NCBI RefSeq assembly: GCF_000372745.1
Contig: NZ_KB889677.1
Location: 39,688-103,687 of the forward strand
DNA from: Embleya scabrispora DSM 41855
Lineage (GTDB): Bacteria > Actinomycetota > Actinomycetes > Streptomycetales > Streptomycetaceae
Direction: 5' to 3'
DNA length: 64,000 nucleotides
Shown here: piece by piece, positions 7,954 through 15,699 of the stretch
Layout of the letters: each line of letters starts with the position of its first letter
Numbering within the stretch: position 1 is the first letter of the stretch
Program-made: the position numbers and the translations under genes
Notes under the pieces: model-generated
Seen by the model: the letters and a program-made list of their open reading frames with translations, nothing else
Databases searched by the model: none
What the model was told of the DNA's origin: nothing

Positions 7954-9206
7954 CGCTGGTCGCTCTCGGCCGGGTGCGCGCCGTCCTCGTGGCCGGCGCG
8001 CTCCTGCTCCTCGACGCGTTGCACCTCGCGCTGCGCCTCCAATTCGTCCAGATGCTCGCGCGCGGCCTCGCGGTCGGCCTCGAGCATCTCCTGGATCGAA
8101 CCCATCAGCGTCTCGATCGAGACCACCCCGATGTACTCGCCGCGCGGCCCGGTGACCGCGACCTTGCCGCCGCCCTCGGTCAGGATCGCGTCCAGCGCGT
8201 CACGCAGCGTCGCGTCGCGGGTGACCGTGTCGCCCACCTCGTGCGCGGTCACCGCGAGCCCGGCCCCGCCGCGCCGGACCTCCTCGCGACGCAGCCAGCG
8301 GGTGGGCCGGCGTCGTTCGTCGAGCAGCAGCACCTCGTCGGCCCCGTACTCGCGTGCGGCCCGTCGGATCGTCGCGATGTCGTCGCGCATGCCCGCCGTG
8401 GCGAACGGCTTGACCTCGACGTCGCGCACCCGGGACAGGGTCAGCCGCTTCAGCGCGGCGCCCGCCCCGACGAAGCCGGCCACGAACTCGTCGGCGGGGT
8501 TGGTCAGGATCGCCTCGGGGGTGTCGTACTGAGCGATGTGCGACTGTTCACGCAGCACCACGATCTTGTCGCCGAGCTTGACCGCCTCGTCGAAGTCGTG
8601 CGTGACGAACACGATCGTCTTGTGCAACTCGTGCTGGATGCGGATCAGTTCATCCTGGAGGTGGCCGCGCGTGATCGGGTCCACCGCGCCGAACGGCTCG
8701 TCCATCAACAACACCGGCGGGTCGCCCGCGAGCGCCCGGGCCACGCCGACTCGCTGCTGCTGACCGCCGGAGAGCTGCCGCGGATAACGGTTGCGGAACT
8801 CGACGCTGTCCAGGCCCACGGTCTCCAGGAGTTCGTCCACCCGGGTGGACACCCGGGACCGACTCCAGCCGAGCATCCTCGGCACCAGGGCGATGTTCTG
8901 ACCGACCGTCATGTGCGGGAACAGGCCGCTGTTCTGGATCGCGTAGCCGATCTTGCGGCGCAGCTTGACCGGATCCAGGTGGGTCACGTCCCGATCGTCG
9001 ATCGAGATCAGTCCCGAGGTCGGCTCGATCAGCCGGTTGATCATCTTCATCGTGGTGGTCTTGCCACTGCCGGACGGGCCGACGAACACCACCAGTTGGC
9101 CCGCCGGGATCTCCAGGGTGACCCGATCGACCGCGGCGATCTTTTGACCGGGGAAGTGCTTGGTGAGCTCTTCGAGTCGAATCGTCGCACCGGTGACGTC
9201 AGCCAC
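7950..9206 (-). CDS. Osmoprotectant ABC transporter ATPase with CBS domains (OpuCA type)
   Basis: 418 residues. It carries a full ABC cassette: Walker A GPSGSGKTT, Q-loop around YAIQNSGLF, signature LSGGQQQRV, Walker B VLLMDEPFGAVD and the H-loop FVTHD. After the cassette come CBS-type repeats (EVGDTVTRDATLRDALDAI; VTGPRGEYIGVVSIETLM), which in OpuA/OpuC ATPases sense ionic strength or nucleotides, and then a charged, coiled-coil-like tail. The GTG at 9206 is preceded by AGGGGGA at a good distance. The gene overlaps the upstream permease by 8 bp and the downstream permease by 4 bp, so all are translationally coupled. Confidence 0.94.
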   Translation of the reverse strand: MADVTGATIRLEELTKHFPGQKIAAVDRVTLEIPAGQLVVFVGPSGSGKTTTMKMINRLIEPTSGLISIDDRDVTHLDPVKLRRKIGYAIQNSGLFPHMTVGQNIALVPRMLGWSRSRVSTRVDELLETVGLDSVEFRNRYPRQLSGGQQQRVGVARALAGDPPVLLMDEPFGAVDPITRGHLQDELIRIQHELHKTIVFVTHDFDEAVKLGDKIVVLREQSHIAQYDTPEAILTNPADEFVAGFVGAGAALKRLTLSRVRDVEVKPFATAGMRDDIATIRRAAREYGADEVLLLDERRRPTRWLRREEVRRGGAGLAVTAHEVGDTVTRDATLRDALDAILTEGGGKVAVTGPRGEYIGVVSIETLMGSIQEMLEADREAAREHLDELEAQREVQRVEEQERAGHEDGAHPAESDQR

Positions 9207-9846
9207 GGATCCCCCTGGGTACGGTCAGCCGGCCGAGGAGCGCATAGGCGGCGTCGAAGAGAAGGGCGAGCACGACCACGCCCAAAGTGCCCGCCCAGGC
9301 CGCGTTGATCGCGTTCGCGCTGCCCAGGCGGGCCAGGCCGGTGAAGATCTCGTTGCCCAGACCCGGCCCGGACACGTAGGCGGCGATCGCCGCGATGCCC
9401 ATGATCATCTGGGTGGACACCCGGATGCCGGTGAGCAGCGCGGGCCACGCGAGCGGCAGCTCGATCCGAAGCAGGATCATCACCCGGTTCATCCCGATCC
9501 CGCGCGCGGCGTCCACAAGCTGTGGATCGACGCCGGCCAGTCCGACGATCGCATTGCGCACGATCGGCAGCAGCGCGTACAGCACCAGCGCGACCACCGT
9601 CGGGGCGACGCCCAGGCCGAGCATCGGGATCAACAGGCCCAGCAGCGCGAACGAGGGGATGGTCAGGACGGTCGCGGTGGTGCCGATCGCGATGCGGGAC
9701 GCGAGCGCGCTGCGATAGGTCGCGATCGCGACCACGACTCCGATCAGCGTTGCGATCACCATGCACTGGAACACGGCGCTCGCGTGCATCCAGGTCTCGA
9801 TCCAGAGCTGCTCGCGGCGGCTGGAGACGTAGTCCCAGAAGCTCAA
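9199..9846 (-). CDS. Osmoprotectant ABC transporter permease, first gene of the operon
   Basis: 215 residues, about five or six membrane helices. The EAA-type loop reads QLVDAARGIGMNRVMILLRIELPLA, described here in parts as the conserved coupling segment to the ATPase. The start is a TTG at 9846 (then AGC TTC TGG), supported by GGGAAGGG about six bases upstream and by the family-typical opening SFWDYVSSRREQL; no ATG or GTG lies closer. It is the first gene of the operon permease, ATPase, permease, binding protein. The promoter should lie in 9847-10097. Confidence 0.92.
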   Translation of the reverse strand: MSFWDYVSSRREQLWIETWMHASAVFQCMVIATLIGVVVAIATYRSALASRIAIGTTATVLTIPSFALLGLLIPMLGLGVAPTVVALVLYALLPIVRNAIVGLAGVDPQLVDAARGIGMNRVMILLRIELPLAWPALLTGIRVSTQMIMGIAAIAAYVSGPGLGNEIFTGLARLGSANAINAAWAGTLGVVVLALLFDAAYALLGRLTVPRGIRG

Positions 9847-9976
9847 ATCGGCCCTTCCCGCAATCCCGGTGATGACCGCAGACGGTTACCGCCGTCGCCC
9901 TACCGGGAAACGCACGATGGGCCGAGTGTGCGCATTCGTCACCCGTTCCAGGTGCGCTGTCATGCGTTCGGGTGCG

Positions 9977-9997
9977 CCGTCACCCGTCACCCGTCAC
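9977..9997. repeat. Three tandem copies of CCGTCAC
   Basis: Three exact 7-bp units lie in the 250-bp region between the divergent-facing OpuC-type operon promoter and the 3' end of the Lrp gene. Apart from this, the region 9847-10097 shows only a TACCGCC-rich promoter-like start near the operon. No gene is seen in it. Confidence 0.5.
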
Positions 9998-10097
9998 CCG
10001 GCCGCCGGGCTCCGCCGCGGCCGCGCCGCCCGCAGCCGCCTGCCGGGATCGGCCCCGTGCCCGCCGACGCCGCGGTCCGCAGGCGACGGAGCCGTCC

Positions 10098-10568
10098 TCA
10101 CCCCTCCGTCACCGCGCACTCCACCAGCGGCAGCACCCGGTAGGGCACCGGGTTCTCCAGCGCGATCGTGGTGGACGCGCGGACCACGCCGTCCAGATTG
10201 ATGATCTGCTCGATCACCCGTTGCAGGTCCGCGTTCGAGCGCGCGACGATCCGACACAGCAGGTCGCCCCGGCCGGTGATCGCGTGCACTTCGAGCACCT
10301 GCGCCACGCACTCCAGCTGTTTGCGCAGGTCGCGCCCCTGACCCTGGCGGATCTCCAGGGTCGCGAAGGCGGTCACCGAGAAGCCGAGCGTGGCGGGATC
10401 CACGTCCGGCCCGAAGCCCCTGATCACCCCGGCCTCGCGCAGCCGATCCAGGCGCGCCTGTACCGTTCCGCGCGCCACCGCCAGCCGGCGCGAACACTCC
10501 ACGACACCGATCCGCGGTGTTTCCACCAGCAGCCGGATCAGCGCGGCATCCAACCGGTCGATCTGCAA
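10098..10568 (-). CDS. Lrp/AsnC-family transcriptional regulator
   Basis: 156 residues. An N-terminal helix-turn-helix (about 4-55: DRLDAALIRLLVETPRIG, then VARGTVQARLDRLREAGVI) is followed by the RAM ligand-binding domain (VTAFATLEIRQGQ, then VLEVHAITGRGDLLCRIVA). Lrp proteins form octamers that respond to amino acids or related acids. The start is a TTG at 10568, with GAGGGAGGG five bases upstream; this gives normal family length. The gene is divergent from the FAD-linked oxidase across 72 bp, so it probably controls that gene, and a hydroxy-acid or amino-acid derived ligand is plausible. Confidence 0.92.
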   Translation of the reverse strand: MQIDRLDAALIRLLVETPRIGVVECSRRLAVARGTVQARLDRLREAGVIRGFGPDVDPATLGFSVTAFATLEIRQGQGRDLRKQLECVAQVLEVHAITGRGDLLCRIVARSNADLQRVIEQIINLDGVVRASTTIALENPVPYRVLPLVECAVTEG

Positions 10569-10640
10569 GGTGCCCTCCCTCGGGGGACTGGTTTCCCGGT
10601 GCCTACCCTGGGGCCATTCACGGCCACACCGGGAGGCAGC

Positions 10641-12008
10641 ATGACCACCGACCTGATCGCGGCACTGCGGGAGGAGCTTCCCGCGCACACCCTGGTGACG
10701 GACGCGGACATCGCCGCATCGTACGCGCGCGACATGGCCGGCCTGTGTGCGGCCGGTGACCCTGCGGTGGTGGTCCTGGCCGAGACCACCGAGCAGGTGC
10801 AACACGTCATGCGGGTGGCCACCCGAATGCGGGTACCGGTGGTTCCGCAGGGTGCGCGCACCGGTCTGTCCGGCGGCGCCAACGCGGTCGACGGCTGCAT
10901 CGTGCTCTCACTCGTACGAATGAATCGCATCCTGCACATCGACCCCGTCGACCGTACGGCCGTGGTCGAGCCGGGGGTGATCAACGCCGACCTGTCCAAG
11001 GCGACCGCCGAGTACGACCTGGTCTACCCGCCGGACCCGTCCAGCTGGGAGACCTGCACGATCGGCGGCAACATCGGCACCGGCGCGGGCGGGTTGTGTT
11101 GCGTCAAGTACGGGGTGACCGCCGAGTACGTGCTCGGCCTGGAGGTCGTGCTCGCCGACGGGCAACTGCTGCGCACCGGGCGGCGGACCGCCAAGGGCGT
11201 CGCGGGCTACGACCTGACCCGGCTGTTCGTCGGCGCGGAGGGCACGCTCGGCGTGGTCACCCGGGCCACCCTCGCGCTGCGCCCCACGCCGCCGCCCGCG
11301 CTGGTGACGGTGGCCCAATTCGCGAGCACCGCCGCGGCGGGCGGCGCGGTCTCGGCGATCATGGCGGCCGGACACACACCGTCGCTGATGGAGCTGATGG
11401 ACGGCACCACCCTGCGTGCGGTGAACGCGCTGGCGAACATGGGCCTGCCCGAGCACAGCGCCGCGCTGCTCCTGGTCGCGGTGGACACTCCGGAGCCCGC
11501 CGCCGAGTTGGCCGCGATCGAGGCGATCTGTACCGAGGCGGGCGCGTTCGAGGCGTTCACCGCCGAGGACGCCGAGGACTCGGCGCTGTTCATGCAGGCC
11601 CGTCGGCTCGCGCTGCCCGCGCTGGAACGGTTGGGCACGAGCATGATCGACGACGTCGCGGTGCCACGCTCGCGGCTCGGCGACATGCTCGACGGGGTGG
11701 CCGCGATCGCCGAGCGGCACGACACGGTGATCGGGGTGTGCGCGCATGCGGGGGACGGGAACACCCACCCGATCGTGATCTTCGACGCGACCGACCCGGC
11801 GGCGGTCGAGCGGGCCGGGGTCGCGTTCGACGCGATCATGCGCCTGGGGCTGGACCTCGGCGGCACGATCACCGGCGAGCACGGCGTCGGCGTGCTCAAG
11901 CGGGACTGGCTCGCCGAGGAACTGGGGCCGGTGGGTGTGCGGGTGCACCGGGGCGTGAAGGCCGCGTTCGACCCGCTGGGCATCCTCAACCCGGGGAAGG
12001 TGATCTGA
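10641..12008 (+). CDS. FAD-linked oxidase of the GlcD/2-hydroxyacid dehydrogenase family
   Basis: 455 residues. It has the FAD-binding type 4 (PCMH) fold in the first half: VVPQGARTGLSGGANA, then NIGTGAGGLCCVKYG and GAEGTLGVVT, the stretches that wrap the flavin. The C-terminal FAD-oxidase domain ends in the typical TGEHGVGVLKRDWL and FDPLGILNPGK. Family members oxidise glycolate, D-lactate or other 2-hydroxy acids. The ATG at 10641 has GGGAGG at 10631-10636. It is divergent from an Lrp regulator, which likely regulates it. The exact substrate is not apparent. Confidence 0.94.
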   Translation: MTTDLIAALREELPAHTLVTDADIAASYARDMAGLCAAGDPAVVVLAETTEQVQHVMRVATRMRVPVVPQGARTGLSGGANAVDGCIVLSLVRMNRILHIDPVDRTAVVEPGVINADLSKATAEYDLVYPPDPSSWETCTIGGNIGTGAGGLCCVKYGVTAEYVLGLEVVLADGQLLRTGRRTAKGVAGYDLTRLFVGAEGTLGVVTRATLALRPTPPPALVTVAQFASTAAAGGAVSAIMAAGHTPSLMELMDGTTLRAVNALANMGLPEHSAALLLVAVDTPEPAAELAAIEAICTEAGAFEAFTAEDAEDSALFMQARRLALPALERLGTSMIDDVAVPRSRLGDMLDGVAAIAERHDTVIGVCAHAGDGNTHPIVIFDATDPAAVERAGVAFDAIMRLGLDLGGTITGEHGVGVLKRDWLAEELGPVGVRVHRGVKAAFDPLGILNPGKVI

Positions 12009-12149
12009 ACCCGGGGCCGGACTCCGTCGGAAGTCCCATCGCGTACTCCCGGGGTGGCATGCCTCGGGGGTACCCCGGGGTTCGGGTCGTCCTCCGGTAG
12101 TAGGGCCGATCGGCACTCCCGGGCGACGCCGCACGGGGGGTGCGACACC

Positions 12150-12155
12150 TAGGTT
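12150..12155 (+). promoter_or_regulatory. TAGGTT -10 box before the small basic ORF
   Basis: TAnnnT followed by five bases and ATG at 12161. It matches the leaderless promoter layout of pncB, rph, rdgB and mec in this window. Confidence 0.35.
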
Positions 12156-12160
12156 TGTGG

Positions 12161-12346
12161 ATGTCGCCCCTGCCGGGGCGCGCGGTGTCGCCTTCTCGGG
12201 CGGGACGGGTTCGTTCGGAGGTGGCGGTCGTGGAGAAGCGGGACAGTCGAGAGGTACGGGTCGCGGCGATCGCGCTGCGCCGCCGTCGACAGGCACGCGC
12301 ACAGGCCACCGCCCGACTCGTCACCGCGATCCGCCGGGCCGCCTGA
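12161..12346 (+). CDS. Small basic protein, possible leaderless ORF
   Basis: 61 residues if it starts at the ATG at 12161, which follows TAGGTT (12150-12155) by five bases, the leaderless pattern seen elsewhere here. An alternative GTG at 12230 has a perfect GGAGG at 12217-12221 and gives 38 residues. Both are in one frame. The shared C-terminal part is strongly basic and helical-looking (EVRVAAIALRRRRQARAQAT, then RLVTAIRRAA). No family is recognised; a nucleic-acid-binding microprotein is conceivable. The proposed upstream residues are less protein-like, which favours the short form. Confidence 0.4.
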   Translation: MSPLPGRAVSPSRAGRVRSEVAVVEKRDSREVRVAAIALRRRRQARAQATARLVTAIRRAA

Positions 12347-12440
12347 TCCCTTCGGTCGCCCGCGTGGCGGGTGCGGGCCCGTGCGTTTCGATTGCCCGCG
12401 CATCCGGGTCACCTGCGAAATGCCCAACCGGGGACCGGTG

Positions 12441-12465
12441 ATCCAGGGACGGATGGTCCCTGGAT
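12441..12465. promoter_or_regulatory. Perfect 10-bp inverted repeat, operator for the MmyB-type regulator
   Basis: ATCCAGGGAC and GTCCCTGGAT are exact complements separated by GGATG. The site ends 30 bp before the start codon of the XRE/MmyB gene, which suits autoregulation. The arms are sequence evidence; the bound protein is inferred. Confidence 0.6.
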
Positions 12466-12495
12466 ACCGGACATGGGACGTCGGATCCTGAGGGC

Positions 12496-13344
12496 ATGAG
12501 CGATCGAGAGGAACTGGCCGGCTTTCTGCTGCGCTGCCGGGAACGGCTGTGCCCGGCGGAGGTGGGGCTGCCCGACGGGGTCCGCCGGCGTACGGCCGGG
12601 CTGCGCCGTGAGGAGGTCGCGCGGCTGGCCGGGATGTCGGTCGACTACTACGCACGCCTGGAACAGAACCGGGGGCCGCACCCGTCGCCGCGACTGCTGG
12701 CCGCGCTGGCCCGCGCGTTGCGGTTGGAGCAGGACGACCGCGATCACCTCTTCCACCTGGCCGGGCACGTTCCGCCGGGGCGGTCCTCCGGTGGTGACGA
12801 GCACGTGTCGCCCGCGATATTGCTGATCCTGGACCGCCTGCACGACGTGCCGGCGCAGGTGATGTCGGATTCGGGCGACGTGCTCGCGCAGAACGCGATG
12901 GCGGTGGCGCTGCTGGGGCCGAACGTCGGGCGCAACGTCGTGGTGCGGTGGTTTACCGAGCCGGCCTCGCGGTTGCGCTTTCGCGCGGCGGACGCGGATG
13001 GGATGTCCCGGGCGTACGTGGCCGATCTGCGGGCCACGCTCGTGGGGCGGCCGGACGATCCCGGGCCCGCGGCGGTGGTGGCGCGGTTGCGCGCGGGGTC
13101 GGCCGAGTTCGCCGCGCTGTGGGACGCGGACGCAGAGGCGGCCGGGGGCGAGGGGACCGGGCGGCGCGGGATGGGCGAGACGGTTCGGCATCCGGAGATC
13201 GGGGAGATCACGGTGCGGCGTCAGGTGCTCGTGGCCGTCGAGGCGGGGCAGCGGGTGATCGTCCACACCGCGCCTGCGGGGAGCCGGGCGGCGGGGCAGT
13301 TGGCGTTGCTGCGGGTTGTCGGGGCGCAAACGATGTCGGCCTAG
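12496..13344 (+). CDS. XRE-family regulator with MmyB-like ligand domain
   Basis: 282 residues. The N-terminal helix-turn-helix shows the hallmark of this class: RRRTAGLRREEVARLAGMSV, then DYYARLEQNRG. The C-terminal two thirds are the MmyB-like PAS-type ligand-binding domain (VLAQNAMAVALLG, later FRAADADGMSRAYVADLRA, ending with the HPEIGEI segment). In actinomycetes such regulators commonly control nearby short-chain dehydrogenases or other detoxifying enzymes; here an SDR lies 2.4 kb downstream, beyond two other genes, so the link is weak. The ATG at 12496 has GAGGG upstream. The stop overlaps the left end of a TIR-bounded element. Confidence 0.93.
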   Translation: MSDREELAGFLLRCRERLCPAEVGLPDGVRRRTAGLRREEVARLAGMSVDYYARLEQNRGPHPSPRLLAALARALRLEQDDRDHLFHLAGHVPPGRSSGGDEHVSPAILLILDRLHDVPAQVMSDSGDVLAQNAMAVALLGPNVGRNVVVRWFTEPASRLRFRAADADGMSRAYVADLRATLVGRPDDPGPAAVVARLRAGSAEFAALWDADAEAAGGEGTGRRGMGETVRHPEIGEITVRRQVLVAVEAGQRVIVHTAPAGSRAAGQLALLRVVGAQTMSA

Positions 13345-13528
13345 GGCGCGTCTTCAATCCCCCGTCGGGCTCCGCGGCGTTCGGTGCCGTGCGTCGCCGT
13401 GCCGGGGAAGCGCTCGCACAGTGGTTCTCTTCGGGTGTTTCACCGGGGCGGCGAGGTGAGCGCGGCGAGGAGCCCGAAGGGCGGATGCCGGGCGTCGTGG
13501 TGCTCGGCGGGGGATTGAAGACACGCCC
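13344..13528. mobile_element. 185-bp element with 21-bp terminal inverted repeats (MITE-like)
   Basis: The left end 13344-13364 (GGGCGCGTCTTCAATCCCCC then G) and the right end 13508-13528 are inverted copies matching at 20 of 21 positions. The inside has no complete gene. Size, ends and absence of coding fit a miniature inverted-repeat element or the residue of an insertion sequence; a very long hairpin terminator between the convergent genes is the alternative. No clear target-site duplication is seen. The left end contains the last base of the MmyB-gene stop codon. Confidence 0.5.
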
Positions 13529-13571
13529 CGGCGGCGGGCACCACCGCGCGGCGCGCCGGCTCGGCCGGGTG

Positions 13572-13622
13572 GCCTTCGGGCGCCGGCCGGGTCGAGCCGC
13601 CTCGGGCGCCGGCCGGGGTGCA
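13572..13622. repeat. Two copies of the convergent-gene GC repeat
   Basis: Copies start at 13572 (GCCTTCGGGCGCCGGCCGGG) and 13599 (GCCTCGGGCGCCGGCCGGGG), again with a 27-bp period, between the MmyB gene and the convergent synthetase-like gene. They belong to the family at 6041, 18703 and 55633. The rest of 13529-13711 shows nothing else. Confidence 0.5.
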
Positions 13623-13711
13623 CGTGTGCGGCCGGCGCCGGGCGTTGGAGTCGGTTTCGAGTGCCGGCCCGGTTGGGGGGCTCGGATTCGAGTGATGGCG
13701 GGGCTGTGCGA

Positions 13712-15010
13712 TCAGGGGTGGTGATGCGGACTGAGCAGGGATCGGACATGGGGGTCGTCTACGGTCAGGCCCGCTTCGTGGGCCGCTTCGATGGTGAGGT
13801 CCGGGGGGAAGCCGTGCGAGTCGTAGAGGGTGAGGACGGTTTCCGCGGGGAGGTCGCGGTGGCCTCCTTCGAGGCGGCGGCGGATTGCCCTGTCGAGGAG
13901 GCGGGTGCCTCGGCGGAGGGTGCGGTCGAAGGACTCCTCCTCGCGGGTGGTCAGGTCCTCGATCAGGGACGCCGCGCGGGTGAGTTCCGGCCACGCGGGT
14001 CCCAGGTTCGCGACCACGCTCGCGGTGACCGGCGGCAGGACCGGGCCCTCGATGCCCAGGCGGCGGCCGTGTCGGATCGCCCGTCGGATCAGCCTGCGCA
14101 GCACGTACTCGGTGCCCTCCTTGCCCGGCCGGATGCCGTCCGCGAGCAGGAACGCGATCGCCCGCGCGTGGTCGGTGAGGACCTCGAAGGACACCCGACA
14201 AGGGTCGTCGCGGTCGGCGGGGGAGTAGTCCCGGCCCGCCAGTTCCTCCACCGTCGCCGGCGTGGGTCGCAGCAGGTCGGTCTGTACGGCGCTGTCCACC
14301 CCCTGGAGCACGGTCGCGAGTCGATCCAGGCCCAGGCCCGTGTCGATGCCGGTGCGCGGCAGGTCGCCCAGTACCGGGAAGCCGCCGCCGGGTTCGGTCT
14401 CGCCGCGCAGGCTGCGCATGAAGACCAGGCTCCACAACTCGACGAAGCGCTCGGAGTCGACCGAGGGTCCGCCGTCGCGGCCGTACGCCGGGCCCCGGTC
14501 GTAGGCGACGTCCGAGCACGGACCGCACGGTCCCGGTACGCCCATCGACCAGAAGTTGTCCGCCGCGCCCAGGCGTTGGATCCGCTCCGGCGGCACGCCG
14601 ACCGAGCGCCAGACGCGCGCCGACTCGTCGTCGTCCTCGTAGACGGTGATCCACAATCGGTCGGGGGAGAGGTCGAAGTACCCGGTCAGCAACTCGTACG
14701 CGTACCCGATCGCCTCGGTCCTGAAGTAGTCGCCGAAGGAGAAGTTGCCGAGCATCTCGAAGAAGGTCGAGTGCCGGCGGGTGTGTCCGATGTTGTCGAT
14801 GTCCACGGTGCGCACGCACTTTTGCACCGACGTCGCGCGCGGGAAGTCCGGTTCGACGTCGCCCAGGAACCAGGGCTTGAACTGGTTCATCCCCGCGTTG
14901 GACACGAGCAGGCTCGGATCGGGCGGCAGCAGCGACCCGGACGGCACGAGGCGGTGTCCGCGCGCGGTGAAGAAGTCGAGGAAGGTGGAGCGGATCTGTG
15001 GCGAGAGCAT
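13712..15010 (-). CDS. Stand-alone alanyl-tRNA synthetase catalytic domain (AlaRS paralogue)
   Basis: 432 residues against about 880 for full AlaRS. It contains the class II core: SLLVSNAGMNQFKPWFLG (motif 1 region), HSTFFEMLGNFSFGDYF (motif 2 region), GIDTGLGLDR (motif 3 region with the amino-group-binding Asp), and the helical tRNA domain ending LYDSHGFPPDLT. The editing domain, the SerX/C-Ala domain and the zinc HxxxH are absent; the frame stops just where the beta-barrel would begin. The residue matching E. coli Asn303, used in reading the G3:U70 pair, is Lys (PGKEG where AlaRS has PSNEN), while the Asp400 equivalent is kept. It may be a paralogue that charges something other than tRNA-Ala, or that makes alanyl-adenylate. 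Confidence 0.88.
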   Translation of the reverse strand: MLSPQIRSTFLDFFTARGHRLVPSGSLLPPDPSLLVSNAGMNQFKPWFLGDVEPDFPRATSVQKCVRTVDIDNIGHTRRHSTFFEMLGNFSFGDYFRTEAIGYAYELLTGYFDLSPDRLWITVYEDDDESARVWRSVGVPPERIQRLGAADNFWSMGVPGPCGPCSDVAYDRGPAYGRDGGPSVDSERFVELWSLVFMRSLRGETEPGGGFPVLGDLPRTGIDTGLGLDRLATVLQGVDSAVQTDLLRPTPATVEELAGRDYSPADRDDPCRVSFEVLTDHARAIAFLLADGIRPGKEGTEYVLRRLIRRAIRHGRRLGIEGPVLPPVTASVVANLGPAWPELTRAASLIEDLTTREEESFDRTLRRGTRLLDRAIRRRLEGGHRDLPAETVLTLYDSHGFPPDLTIEAAHEAGLTVDDPHVRSLLSPHHHP

Positions 15011-15239
15011 GGCGAATCGGCCTTTGCGAGAGCGACGGGCGGTGGAGTACACACACGCCGAGCCGGGCCGAGCGGCGCTATCGCGCCCGGTTCGCCGGCC
15101 CGACGCCGGTAGCTCGCCGCCCGTTGATCCACATGCCTCGACGATAACCGAGGAACCGCCGGAGTCGACGGGATTATCGCGCCGCGCACCGGGCGGCGCC
15201 CGGCCGCACACCGACGCTCCCCGGCTGCGGGCATGGCCT

Positions 15240-15245
15240 ACCGTG
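15240..15245 (+). promoter_or_regulatory. TACCGT -10 box, leaderless zinc-ribbon gene
   Basis: TAnnnT is followed by GACTGTC and ATG at 15252, with no ribosome-binding site, so transcription probably starts at the ATG. Confidence 0.45.
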
Positions 15246-15251
15246 ACTGTC

Positions 15252-15614
15252 ATGAGCGACCAGTCGAGCAGCGAGGCGCCGTACGGCCAAGGTGCCGATC
15301 TGCGGCCGGACATGGCCGACCGGTTGCGCTCCTACTGGGGCTTCTCCGCGCAGCGTGAACGCCAGGCCGCGATCGGCCGGGCCGCGCCGCGCAAGCGGCG
15401 GCACGTCGAGGTGCAGTGCGGCAAGTGCGGCTCGACCAAGGTGAGTACCGACATCGTCGGCGACTACGTCTGCGGCTCGTGTGCCGCGCGCTGGCGTCCG
15501 CCGACCGCGGCGGACGGTCCCACGTGTCCCGAGTGCGGCTCGGGCAAGGTGTCCTCGATGCCGTACGGGGACCGCAAGTGTCGGGACTGCGATCACCAGT
15601 GGCGTCCCAGCTGA
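15252..15614 (+). CDS. Double zinc-ribbon protein
   Basis: 120 residues. The N-terminal half is hydrophilic (ADLRPDMADRLRSYWGFSAQ). The C-terminal half has two rubredoxin-like zinc ribbons: CGKCGSTK with CGSCAARW, and CPECGSGK with CRDCDHQW, eight cysteines in four CxxC pairs. This is the arrangement of small nucleic-acid or RNA-polymerase-associated zinc proteins, but the function is unknown. The ATG lacks a ribosome-binding site and follows TACCGT by seven bases, so the mRNA is probably leaderless. It is divergent from the synthetase-like gene across 240 bp, and the two might be co-regulated. Confidence 0.8.
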   Translation: MSDQSSSEAPYGQGADLRPDMADRLRSYWGFSAQRERQAAIGRAAPRKRRHVEVQCGKCGSTKVSTDIVGDYVCGSCAARWRPPTAADGPTCPECGSGKVSSMPYGDRKCRDCDHQWRPS

Positions 15615-15699
15615 CCTGCGGTTACGCCGGGAAGCCCTTGTTTTGTAAGGCTGTTGCGGATACCCACGGACGCAAACGATCAACGTGGGAGGCAGCGCC

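Noticed and set aside
9977-9997. CCGTCAC tandem as a CRISPR-like array
   Set aside because: Seven-base units without spacers; simple tandem repeat only.
15011-15251. T-box leader upstream of the AlaRS-like gene
   Set aside because: No T-box sequence or specifier stem recognised; the region is a short divergent promoter.
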